From assembly GCA_965230335.1 (NCBI GenBank), contig CBDDKS010000006.1:1922001-1986000 (forward strand): 64,000 bases of DNA, read 5' to 3'. This document shows positions 1 through 7,543 of the stretch, one piece after another. Source of the DNA: CBDDKS01 sp965230335 (lineage in GTDB: Bacteria > Pseudomonadota > Gammaproteobacteria > Enterobacterales > Kangiellaceae). The translations under genes and the position numbers were made by a program. The number at the start of each line of letters is the position of its first letter. Positions within the stretch are counted from its first letter, which is position 1. Under the pieces are notes generated by a model, which worked only from the letters and a program-made list of their open reading frames with translations, was not told the origin of the DNA and did no database searches.

Positions 1-50
1 ATGGAGTGAAGTTGAATAGGTTTTATTATAAAGGAATATATTTTTCCATA

Positions 51-91
51 AATAAAAGTGGATATGTTGAATGTCCACTTTTATTTTTTTC
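51..91. terminator. Bidirectional intrinsic terminator
   Basis: A perfect 12-bp inverted repeat (51-62 with 74-85, 11-nt loop) is followed on the + strand by a run of Ts to about 91 and preceded by an A-rich stretch. It can end a + strand transcript entering from outside the window. It also overlaps the stop codon of the regulator gene on the - strand, so it can serve both directions. Confidence 0.75.
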
Positions 92-815
92 GATAGTTTT
101 CAAAAATACTGTAATTCCAATGACGTTCTGCCAGTACGAGAGTAATCCCCATTTTGTCTTGCATGTCTCGACTTTTATCTTCAAGAGCCAGTTGATTAAA
201 ATCTTTAACTAAGCGTCGCATTTTGTTTTGCATGACCTTGATTGAATCTGGGCTTAACATGCCATTGGCAACATTCAATTGTTCAGTTGCTTTGTCAAAA
301 TTAGATTTAAAGAATTCTTGTTGAACTTTGTGTTGAAAAAACCTTTGTATCGGACCACGGGATAACCATTTAAAGTTTGGTGAAATCAATAATTTAATAC
401 GGTTATTAGGTAATAGCTCAATAATCTTTAATTTATCCAATTTAGCAAATTTCTGAATACATTCAGTTTTACTAATATGATAATCGTTAAGGATTTCTTC
501 AAGAGTATATCCATTCATAATACAAACAGTGACGAGTAACAACACAATATCACTGGCAATTTCTTTTTCTTGTTCCATTTTTAATTGTGTTAATTGTTGT
601 TCTTGCTTTTCAACCAAAATCATTAATTCAGATAACTCAAAACCAAGAAAATTGGCAATTATTTCAATACGTTGCAAAGTGAAGTTATTTTGAGCAAATA
701 ATCGTTTTACGGATGCTTCACTGAGATCTAATACGTTAGCAACATCATTATAATTTTTACCTTGTGCTTTTAACTGCTTTTTAATGATATCTATCAGTAT
801 TTGAATTTGTGCCAT
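81..815 (-). CDS. XRE-type helix-turn-helix transcriptional regulator
   Basis: A 244-residue cytoplasmic protein. Residues about 8-62 look like a lambda-repressor/XRE helix-turn-helix: an 'N-Y-N-D-V-A' helix, a turn, then the recognition helix around 'SEASVKRLF' and a third helix 'LQRIEIIANFLG'. Residues about 65-82 are a Gln/Glu-rich helix that may dimerise. The remaining 160 residues are mostly helical with a winged-helix-like stretch ('KLDKLKIIELLPNNRIKLL', about 128-146) and a basic patch; I do not recognise a named effector domain. This family binds operator DNA, but the target cannot be deduced. The gene is monocistronic, ends inside a hairpin terminator, and has an 11-bp inverted repeat about 100 bp upstream of its start that could be an operator. 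Confidence 0.7.
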   Translation of the reverse strand: MAQIQILIDIIKKQLKAQGKNYNDVANVLDLSEASVKRLFAQNNFTLQRIEIIANFLGFELSELMILVEKQEQQLTQLKMEQEKEIASDIVLLLVTVCIMNGYTLEEILNDYHISKTECIQKFAKLDKLKIIELLPNNRIKLLISPNFKWLSRGPIQRFFQHKVQQEFFKSNFDKATEQLNVANGMLSPDSIKVMQNKMRRLVKDFNQLALEDKSRDMQDKMGITLVLAERHWNYSIFENYRKK

Positions 816-911
816 TCCGAGATCTATTCAGTTGTATGTTTATACCTGCATTTTCAAGTAGAACGGGTATAGATATCAATAATAAATTTTTGCAGTGGAA
901 TTATTGAGTGT

Positions 912-948
912 AATGACCAATATGAAGCGTATCAACCTATTGGTCATT
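912..948. repeat. 11-bp perfect inverted repeat, possible operator
   Basis: AATGACCAATA at 912-922 is exactly mirrored at 938-948 with a 15-nt spacer. Neither strand has a convincing T-run after it, so it is a poor intrinsic terminator. It lies about 97 bp upstream of the XRE regulator start and about 58 bp past the end of the prolyl oligopeptidase gene. A dimeric regulator site or a transcript-end hairpin are both possible. Confidence 0.5.
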
Positions 949-973
949 CAAAACAATTTTAGATGAACGATAC

Positions 974-990
974 AAGATAAACAGGCTCTA
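974..990 (-). repeat. Dispersed repeat core, copy 1
   Basis: Read on the - strand, this 17-mer begins TAGAGCCTGTTTAT and matches the + strand sequences at 3963-3985 and 20593-20615. It sits just after the end of the prolyl oligopeptidase gene. See the entry at 20571 for the longest copy. Confidence 0.5.
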
Positions 991-1005
991 GTGTTTTCTA
1001 AAAAA

Positions 1006-3171
1006 TTAATTTGGTAATTGTTTAAAACCCATATTAAACAAGGTAAATGCAAAAACATCGGCATACTGTTCAATGGTTTTGGAAACGGGTGTACCTGCAC
1101 CATGTCCTGCATTGACTTCAATTCGAATTAATGTGGGTAAAGGCCCTGATTGTTTGTCTTGCAATTCTGCTGCAAATTTGAATGAATGTGCTGGTACTAC
1201 GCGGTCATCATGATCGCCTGTTGTGACTAATGTTGCAGGGTAGTGTGTACCTTTTTTAACATTATGAACAGGAGAATAATTTTTAAGATACTCAAACATG
1301 GCTTTGCTTTGTTCTGAAGTACCATAATCATAAGCCCAGCCAGCACCTGCTGTAAATGTGTGATAACGTAACATATCCAGAACACCAACACCTGGCAACG
1401 CCACTTTGATTAAATCAGGACGTTGGGTCATGACGGCACCTACAAGTAAACCACCATTTGAACGGCCACTGATAGCCAGGTAATCACGAGATGTATATTG
1501 ATGATCAATTAAATATTCTGCAGCTGCAATAAAATCATCAAAAACATTTTGTTTTTGCATTTGTGTACCGGCATTGTGCCATTTTTTTCCATATTCACCA
1601 CCCCCTCTTAAATTGGCAACTGCATAAATACCACCTTGTTCCAGCCAGACAGCATTAGCAATTTGGAAACGTGGTGTCAGACTGATATTAAAGCCACCAT
1701 AACCATAAAGGATGGTTGGGTTTTTGCCGTTGAGTTTTAAACCTTTTTTATAAGTGATAATTAAAGGGACTTTGGTGCCATCTTTTGATGTATAGAAAAC
1801 TTGTTTTGATTCGTAGTTCTGGCTGACAAATTTGGCACCTGATTTTTTATAAAGTTTAGAAGTTCCTTGATTGACATCAAAACTATAAGTTGTTGAAGGT
1901 GTTTTATAATTAGAGAAGCTGTAATACAAGGTTTTTTCTTCTTTCTTACCACTTATAGCACTTGCAGTACCTATGCCTGGCAATTTAATTTCTCTTATTA
2001 GTTTTCCATCATAAGAGTATTGATACATTTTTGAAATAGCATCAACCATATATTTGGCAAAGAAATAGCCACCTCCGGTAGATACAGATAATACATTGTT
2101 TGTTTCAGGTATAAAATCTACCCAATGTTCGGGTGTAGGGTTCTTAGCATCAACCGTGACAACCTTTTTATTGGGTGTGTTTCTGTCAGTCACTAAATAC
2201 AGTTTGCTACCAACATTTTCGATAACACTGGTTCTTGAATGAGTGTCATTAAGGATGGTTACTAATGGACTGTTCGGTTTTGTGAGATCTTTGATGAAGA
2301 GTTTGTTACCAGCAGTAGACACTGCTGCTGAAATGAGAAGATAGCGATCATCATCTGTTGTACTGGCACCAACGTATCTGTGTTTTTGTTCTGGAGTGCC
2401 ACCGAAAATCAATGTGTCATTTTTTTGTGGTTGTCCTAATTGGTGGAAATAAACTTTATGTTGATCAGTTTTTGCTGAAAGCTCGCTGCCTTTGGGTTTG
2501 TCATAACTTGAATAATAAAAACCTTCATTACCTTTCCATGAAATACCCGAAAACTTGACATCAATCAAAGCGGGCTCTAATTGTTTTTTGGTTTCCACAT
2601 CAATGACAATAATTTTTCGCCAGTCACTGCCACCTTCAGAAATACTGTAGGCCAAAAGAGAACCATCTTTGGAAAAACTCAGGGTTGATAGAGATGTTGT
2701 ACCGTCTTGACTAAATGTATTGGGATCAAGAAAAATTTCTTCGCCATTTTTTGTTTTTCTGTAAATAACGGACTGATTTTGTAATCCATTATTTTTTGAA
2801 AAATAGGTATATTTGCCTTCTTTAAATGGCGTGCCGATTTTTTCAAAATTCCAAAGTTCTTTCAGACGGTTTTTTAATTGATGACGATAGGGAATTTGCT
2901 CAAGAAAGTTAAAAGTGACTTTATTCTGCGCTTTCACCCACTTTGCGGTTTCTGCACTTCGGTCATCTTCTAACCAACGATAAGGGTCTTGTATATTGAC
3001 ACCAAAATAAGTGTCAGTGTGCTGAACTTTACGAGTTATCGGGTAAGTAATCGCCACAGATTCTTTTTTCTCAGATGCATTTTTTGTTTGATTTAAATGG
3101 GATGATTGGGAATGATGGTTTGAGCAGGACATTAAAAAACCTACAACCAATGATGGTATAATTGTCTTCAT
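1006..3171 (-). CDS. Prolyl oligopeptidase family serine peptidase (S9A), probable lipoprotein
   Basis: Family S9A peptidases cleave after proline in short peptides: an N-terminal seven-bladed propeller gates an alpha/beta-hydrolase domain. The match is clear. The N-terminal 'DPYRWLEDD' signature is present, and the triad is visible: Ser ~571 in GRSNGG, Asp ~655 in GDHDDRV, His ~690 in NAGHGAG. About 721 residues fits the family. I chose the second ATG (3171) over the one at 3186 because the protein then starts MKTIIPS, a normal signal peptide with a lipobox-like LMSC, and a GAG-type ribosome site lies upstream. The protein is therefore probably a lipid-anchored periplasmic or outer-membrane enzyme for peptide scavenging. 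Monocistronic; divergent from the pilin-like gene. Confidence 0.93.
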   Translation of the reverse strand: MKTIIPSLVVGFLMSCSNHHSQSSHLNQTKNASEKKESVAITYPITRKVQHTDTYFGVNIQDPYRWLEDDRSAETAKWVKAQNKVTFNFLEQIPYRHQLKNRLKELWNFEKIGTPFKEGKYTYFSKNNGLQNQSVIYRKTKNGEEIFLDPNTFSQDGTTSLSTLSFSKDGSLLAYSISEGGSDWRKIIVIDVETKKQLEPALIDVKFSGISWKGNEGFYYSSYDKPKGSELSAKTDQHKVYFHQLGQPQKNDTLIFGGTPEQKHRYVGASTTDDDRYLLISAAVSTAGNKLFIKDLTKPNSPLVTILNDTHSRTSVIENVGSKLYLVTDRNTPNKKVVTVDAKNPTPEHWVDFIPETNNVLSVSTGGGYFFAKYMVDAISKMYQYSYDGKLIREIKLPGIGTASAISGKKEEKTLYYSFSNYKTPSTTYSFDVNQGTSKLYKKSGAKFVSQNYESKQVFYTSKDGTKVPLIITYKKGLKLNGKNPTILYGYGGFNISLTPRFQIANAVWLEQGGIYAVANLRGGGEYGKKWHNAGTQMQKQNVFDDFIAAAEYLIDHQYTSRDYLAISGRSNGGLLVGAVMTQRPDLIKVALPGVGVLDMLRYHTFTAGAGWAYDYGTSEQSKAMFEYLKNYSPVHNVKKGTHYPATLVTTGDHDDRVVPAHSFKFAAELQDKQSGPLPTLIRIEVNAGHGAGTPVSKTIEQYADVFAFTLFNMGFKQLPN

Positions 3172-3358
3172 GTATATCAGTCTCATAGTTATTTAGTGTT
3201 AATTTGTGATAATAATCAATAAAAAAAGCAGCTTAACAATAATGCATAATAGAGACAATAGCGTGATATCAATTTCAATCATCAGGTTATATCGCAAAAT
3301 TGGGTAGGGATGACATATCTTACTGCTATACTTGATACATCATAGCAGTGTAAAAATC

Positions 3359-3916
3359 ATGTATATCTATAAAAATAATACTGGATTAAATAATAAGGCC
3401 TTTACTTTAATAGAAGCTTTGGTTGTTATTGTCGTAATAGCGGTTATTGCTACAGTGGCGACTAACCGTTATATCAATGTATCCAATGACGCGCGTAATG
3501 CGCTGGTGGCTTCCGTAGCCGCGTCATTAGAGCATGGTGTGCGTCAGTATAGAACTTATTGGATAACACGAAACTCTATTGGTGCTGGTAATACATCACG
3601 GGTTGATTTAGTGGTTGATGGTATTTCAGTGCGTTATCGTAATGGATATGTGGTGAATGTGAATACATCAGCCCATGTTCCAGCGGGTACACCCAATAGA
3701 AATGCAGCGAATACACGTATTTTTCATTTATTTTTAATCACGCCACCTCAGCCCATTATTCCTCGCAATAGCACAGAAACAGGATGGGTGATGTTAGCTA
3801 ATGGTGATTGTGCTGCTGTCACTCGCCCCCGTTGCTGGGAATATCGGGTGAATGGTAGTCGTTTTGCCAGAATTACCTATGCTTCAGGAGGTAATGGTGA
3901 AATTATTGTTGATTAA
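3359..3916 (+). CDS. Type IV pilin-like / pseudopilin protein
   Basis: About 185 residues. The leader is short and basic, followed by the class III (prepilin) signal 'KAFTLIEALVVIVVIAVIA': Phe at +1, Glu at +5 and a long hydrophobic helix, as in substrates of prepilin peptidase PilD. Position -1 is Ala rather than the usual Gly, which is tolerated in some pilins but may slow processing. The C-terminal part has two cysteines ('GDC..' and 'RCWEY', about 160 and 168) spaced like a small disulfide loop. I chose the ATG at 3359, which gives a 14-residue leader; a TTG at 3332 is in frame but would make an overlong leader. No other pilus genes are nearby, so this is an orphan minor pilin or type II secretion pseudopilin; which one is not decidable here. 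Confidence 0.8.
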   Translation: MYIYKNNTGLNNKAFTLIEALVVIVVIAVIATVATNRYINVSNDARNALVASVAASLEHGVRQYRTYWITRNSIGAGNTSRVDLVVDGISVRYRNGYVVNVNTSAHVPAGTPNRNAANTRIFHLFLITPPQPIIPRNSTETGWVMLANGDCAAVTRPRCWEYRVNGSRFARITYASGGNGEIIVD

Positions 3917-3962
3917 CTCATGATGATATTTATCAAAATAGGATTTTAAAACTATGATTAAT

Positions 3963-3985
3963 TAGAGCCTGTTTATTTTTTATAG
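3963..3985 (+). repeat. Dispersed repeat core, copy 2
   Basis: A 23-mer differing at two positions from 20593-20615. It ends 9 nt before the start codon of the histidine kinase gene, so it forms that gene's immediate 5' untranslated region and leaves it without an obvious ribosome site. Confidence 0.55.
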
Positions 3986-3994
3986 ATTAACACT

Positions 3995-5521
3995 ATGTCG
4001 GATTCAAAAGATACTTTTAAAATAGCTTATGAGCGGGAGCGTAAAGCTCGCAAAGTTGCTGAAGGTTATTTGGATGAAAGAACCAGGGAGGTATATCAAT
4101 CTCAAATGTTGTTAGAACGACAATTTAATGATTTGATGGAAAAGAAGCAAGAGCTTGAACTATTGGTCACAGTAACCAAGGTTACTCAGGAAAGTAAGAG
4201 TTTTAATCAGTGTTTACAGGATTTTATAAATGTGGTTGGTGATATGGTTGATCCCTATTATATTGTGGTGTATTTACTAGAAAAAGAAAAATCATCATTA
4301 GTTGCATCGGATGTGCGTTGGAGTCATGATGAGTTTCCTGAAAAAATTGAAACAATGATTGCAGATACAGATTATCATGAAGGAAAAAGTTTACCGGGCA
4401 TGGTGTTGTTAACAGCAGAAGCGACATGCTGTAAAGAAGATCATACTTCCATGACACAAGAGCGTATGGATAATATGCGGGAACTGGGCATACAGGCATT
4501 TGCATTATTTCCAGTAACAGCCAATAAAAAAGTGATTGCTGTGATTGAAGTTGCCATTACAGATTTACAAAAATTGTCCGATCGGTTTTTTGAATCCTGC
4601 AAAACAGCGACTGTTCAATTAGGTGGTGCATTAGAAAAACAAATTGCACAAAAACAAACAGAAAAAAATCTGGTTCTGTTAAAAAAATCGAATGAGGATC
4701 TTAAGACAACTCAAAATCAATTATTTCAACAGGAAAAGTTAGCCTCTATCGGTCAATTAGCAGCAGGTGTTGCTCATGAGATTAATAACCCGGTCGGTTT
4801 TTGTTTAAGTAATTTGGATACTTTAGGTGCTTATATTGATGACTTTTCAAAGTTGGCTGATTTGAACCAGGCATTATTAGAGATATCTGAAGATAAACTA
4901 TCATCGGAAGTTTCAGAACAGATTGATAAAATAAAAAATCATATGCAACAAGCTGATATGGCCTTTATTTTAGAAGATATTGAGCAATTAACCAGCGATA
5001 CAGATGAAGGGTTGAAACGGGTGAAAGATATTGTTGCTAACCTGAAAAGTTTTGCTCGTATGGATGATAACAAAACCAATGACGTTAATTTAAATGAGTG
5101 CATTGAAAATACTATTAAAATTATTTGGAATGAAATTAAATATACCTGTGAGTTGAAAAAAATATTGGTAGATGAAGAAATATTGATTGATGGTAATTCA
5201 ACACAGCTAGGTCAGGTATTTCTGAATATGATTGTGAATGCCGGTCACGCTTGCGAAAAAAATGGAGTGATTGAAGTATCTACAGCATTACACGATCAAT
5301 GTGCGGTTGTTACTATCAAAGATAATGGAAAAGGTATTCCAAAAGATGTGCTTGATAAAATCTTCGATCCTTTTTTTACAACCAAACCTGTTGGTGTGGG
5401 TACAGGATTAGGTCTTTCTATTTCTTATGGTATTATTGAACAGCATGGTGGAAAAATAGAAGTAGACAGTGAAGAAGGTAAAGGTACCTGTTTTATGATA
5501 ACGTTGCCAGTGAAACAATAG
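3995..5521 (+). CDS. Soluble GAF-domain sensor histidine kinase
   Basis: A 508-residue kinase with no membrane segment, so it should sense an internal signal. Order: N-terminal coiled coil (~10-55, 'ERERKARKVAEGYLDERTRE' type), GAF domain (~60-215), second coiled coil (~217-248), then the dimerisation/phosphoacceptor helix with His261 in AHEINNP, and the ATPase domain with N box (~404-418), G1 DNGKGI (443-448), F box DPFFTT (~458-463) and G2 GTGLGL (469-474). The HEINNP type and long insert between the H and N boxes are typical of HisKA kinases in the NtrB/ZraS-like group. No response regulator lies beside it, so it is an orphan kinase and its partner is unknown. The GAF ligand cannot be told from sequence; a Cys-Cys pair (~145-146) is a possible metal or redox site. 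Confidence 0.9.
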   Translation: MSDSKDTFKIAYERERKARKVAEGYLDERTREVYQSQMLLERQFNDLMEKKQELELLVTVTKVTQESKSFNQCLQDFINVVGDMVDPYYIVVYLLEKEKSSLVASDVRWSHDEFPEKIETMIADTDYHEGKSLPGMVLLTAEATCCKEDHTSMTQERMDNMRELGIQAFALFPVTANKKVIAVIEVAITDLQKLSDRFFESCKTATVQLGGALEKQIAQKQTEKNLVLLKKSNEDLKTTQNQLFQQEKLASIGQLAAGVAHEINNPVGFCLSNLDTLGAYIDDFSKLADLNQALLEISEDKLSSEVSEQIDKIKNHMQQADMAFILEDIEQLTSDTDEGLKRVKDIVANLKSFARMDDNKTNDVNLNECIENTIKIIWNEIKYTCELKKILVDEEILIDGNSTQLGQVFLNMIVNAGHACEKNGVIEVSTALHDQCAVVTIKDNGKGIPKDVLDKIFDPFFTTKPVGVGTGLGLSISYGIIEQHGGKIEVDSEEGKGTCFMITLPVKQ

Positions 5522-5631
5522 AGGCTGTTGATATTTTACTCATTTATTTGAGAAGATGAAGATAAATTGGCATCTTCAGATAGTATGGCCATTGCATATC
5601 GTTATCCATTCCATTCAAAGAGTTTGAATCT

Positions 5632-6423
5632 ATGCTGAAATTGGTAGTCATTATCACTTTAATCTGTGTCGCTGTTTACGGCGCAGCATTGTTACTCTTA
5701 TTTTTCAAACAGAGAAGTTTACTGTATCTCCCAACCCCGGAACCTCAAACACCAGAAGCCGAAGTTTTGTCTATGGTGGTTGATAATACCTCATTGAAAA
5801 TCTGGCATGTTAATAATGAACATGCAGAAGAAGCCATCATTTATTTCGGTGGTAATGCCGAACAGGTATCCAATAATATCCAACCCATACAAAAGCATTT
5901 ACCAGATCATGCCTTATATTTTATGAATTACAGGGGGTATTCTGGCAGTGAGGGAAAGCCTTCAGAAGCAAACTTGTATCAGGATGCCTTGGCTTTATAT
6001 GATTATGTTAAGCAGTTTCATACAAAAATCAGTATTATTGGCCGTAGTTTAGGTTCAGGAGTGACTACCTATGTCGCCAGTCAAAGAGAAGTGGCACGAA
6101 TAGTCTTGGTGACGCCTTATGATAGTGTGGTTGATGTAGCTAAAGATAAGTTTAAAATTTTTCCTGTTTCCTGGCTCCTGCAGGATAGGTTTGATTCTTT
6201 ATCTCGAGCCAAAGATATTAAAAGTGACGTTTTAATCATTATTGCACAAAAGGATAAATTGATACCGCCAGAGCATTCATGGCGATTAGCGAAAGCTTTT
6301 TATGAAGAACAGGTGAAGGTTGTCGTGCTTGAGGATGCGGATCATAGCAATGTTACGTCTTTATCACTGTATTGGCAGTCATTACAGCAATTTATGCAGG
6401 CTACAAAGAGTAATGACAGTTAG
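5632..6423 (+). CDS. Membrane-anchored alpha/beta hydrolase (ABHD13/YfhR/BEM46-like)
   Basis: 263 residues. Residues 1-25 form one hydrophobic helix, then 'QRSLLYLPTPE' as in the BEM46/YfhR group, and the catalytic domain follows. The triad is visible: Ser139 in the nucleophile elbow GRSLGSG, Asp208 in 'AQKDKLIPPEHS', His238 in 'DADHSN'. 'GYSGSEGKPSE' at about 102-112 is another family signature. The substrate is unknown; related proteins are serine esterases or thioesterases held at the inner membrane. The start is ATG with no strong ribosome site. It stands alone: 110 bp after the kinase gene and more than 600 bp before rimP. Confidence 0.85.
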   Translation: MLKLVVIITLICVAVYGAALLLLFFKQRSLLYLPTPEPQTPEAEVLSMVVDNTSLKIWHVNNEHAEEAIIYFGGNAEQVSNNIQPIQKHLPDHALYFMNYRGYSGSEGKPSEANLYQDALALYDYVKQFHTKISIIGRSLGSGVTTYVASQREVARIVLVTPYDSVVDVAKDKFKIFPVSWLLQDRFDSLSRAKDIKSDVLIIIAQKDKLIPPEHSWRLAKAFYEEQVKVVVLEDADHSNVTSLSLYWQSLQQFMQATKSNDS

Positions 6424-6745
6424 GTTCTGCTGTTTTTCAGACGAATCTATAGGTTATTGATTTATTTGACTTAATAGCTCAATAGTTCTTTGTAGAAAAT
6501 AGGTTTTTAATCGATGTATGCAGTATTGGCGTTTCCTTAAAACCCAAAGTGATACTTTATAAATCATAAAGCGATATACTATCCAAGACAGCCAGCAAAT
6601 CATAGAGCCAGACAGTCAGTCATTGTCTGAGTTGAAGTGAATGTTTCTGTTTTATTTACAGGGTCACAAATGCTTGTTCTTGCGGTTCTTATGAATACTT
6701 GTGTGAGTTGATTTGAGATGGAAGGCAGAATTCTAGCCTCTTGAG

Positions 6746-6775
6746 TTGCTTGATCTTGGGAGACGCTGCTATAAT
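6746..6775 (+). promoter_or_regulatory. Candidate sigma-70 promoter for rimP-nusA-infB
   Basis: TTGCTT (6746-6751), 18-nt spacer, then a perfect TATAAT (6770-6775). The -35 box is weak. Transcription would start near 6783, giving a leader of about 265 nt that contains the hairpin at 6921. Confidence 0.4.
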
Positions 6776-6920
6776 CCATGGCCCATGTCAACTTAGGGCT
6801 GGCTTTAGCTAAGGTTTTATTGTGTTAAAGCGTTGAGAAAGTTTGTTCGTTTTCAGTCTCTTTCTGATACGATCCTAAAATAGCTGTATTAAGCTATGAA
6901 GATAGTCGGTTTTTCTATGA

Positions 6921-6943
6921 AGGCCCCATGTTTGGGGCTTTTT
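6921..6943 (+). promoter_or_regulatory. Leader hairpin with T-run upstream of rimP (attenuator candidate)
   Basis: A 7-bp stem (6921-6927 with 6934-6940, GC core GCCCC/GGGGC, 6-nt loop) is followed by Ts. This is the form of an intrinsic terminator placed inside the leader. An attenuator-like rimP leader is described in gammaproteobacteria, and this position fits, but I could not test the match to that family. Confidence 0.5.
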
Positions 6944-7049
6944 CGTAACTGGACTTTCAGAAACCTTGAAGTTGGATGAATTGTTTCATTGTATCATCGT
7001 GCTAGTTTGAAGCTTAATCAATAAAAAACTGAGTGTAAGCCTGTTTATT

Positions 7050-7517
7050 ATGTCGCTGGTTAAAACATTAAATCAACTGATTGAACCTGCTGTAGAGGCC
7101 GTAGGTTATGAGTTTGTTGGTCTAGAATATGTGACTCAGAGGCCACATTCAGTTTTGCGTGTTTATATTGATAGTGATGATGGTATTCAGGTTGATGATT
7201 GCGCTAAAGTGAGTCGTCAAGTCAGTGCTGTTCTTGATGTTGAAGATCCCATTACAGGTCAATACAATTTAGAGGTGTCTTCACCAGGGCTTGATCGTCC
7301 TTTATTTAAGCAGGCACATTTTGTTCAATGTATTGGACAAAATGTGAGTGTACGTTTAGCAACGGGTATGAATGGTCGGCGTCATTTTAAGGGTATTTTG
7401 AAGCAGGTCGATGCACAAAATATTACCTTGGAATGTGATGACGATCAGTCATTTGTGTTGGACTTCGAAAAAATTGATAAGGCCAACGTCATTCCAGATT
7501 TTGATAATTTGGATTGA
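7050..7517 (+). CDS. rimP: Ribosome maturation factor RimP
   Basis: 155 residues, normal length. RimP binds pre-30S particles and helps the S12-containing central pseudoknot region mature. Family landmarks: 'VGYEFVGLEYV' near residue 19, the 'D-C-x-x-x-S-R' helix (~50-57), 'YNLEVSSPGLDRPLF' (~71-85) leading to the C-terminal SH3-like barrel. First gene of rimP-nusA-infB-rbfA-truB; 26 bp separates it from nusA. The start ATG directly follows a 12-nt match to the dispersed repeat core (7038-7049), and no good ribosome site is visible. Confidence 0.96.
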   Translation: MSLVKTLNQLIEPAVEAVGYEFVGLEYVTQRPHSVLRVYIDSDDGIQVDDCAKVSRQVSAVLDVEDPITGQYNLEVSSPGLDRPLFKQAHFVQCIGQNVSVRLATGMNGRRHFKGILKQVDAQNITLECDDDQSFVLDFEKIDKANVIPDFDNLD

Positions 7518-7543
7518 ATAAGTCTCATCGAGGTTGAGAGGAA

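Larger units (their letters stand above)
6424..7049. other. 626-bp intergenic region ahead of rimP
   Basis: No gene is supported here. The tRNA-Leu or initiator tRNA genes often found upstream of rimP in gammaproteobacteria are absent. What can be seen is a candidate promoter at 6746-6775 and a GC-rich hairpin with a T-run at 6921-6943, which together suggest a long rimP leader. A 63-codon - strand frame at 6600-6791 has no ribosome site or recognisable protein and overlaps the promoter. Confidence 0.6.

Noticed and set aside
6..212. Open frame of 68 codons on the + strand at the window start
   Set aside because: It runs through a terminator hairpin and over the end of the regulator gene on the other strand, and has no recognisable protein features.
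6600..6791. 63-codon - strand frame ahead of rimP
   Set aside because: No ribosome site, no recognisable domain, and it overlaps the probable rimP promoter.
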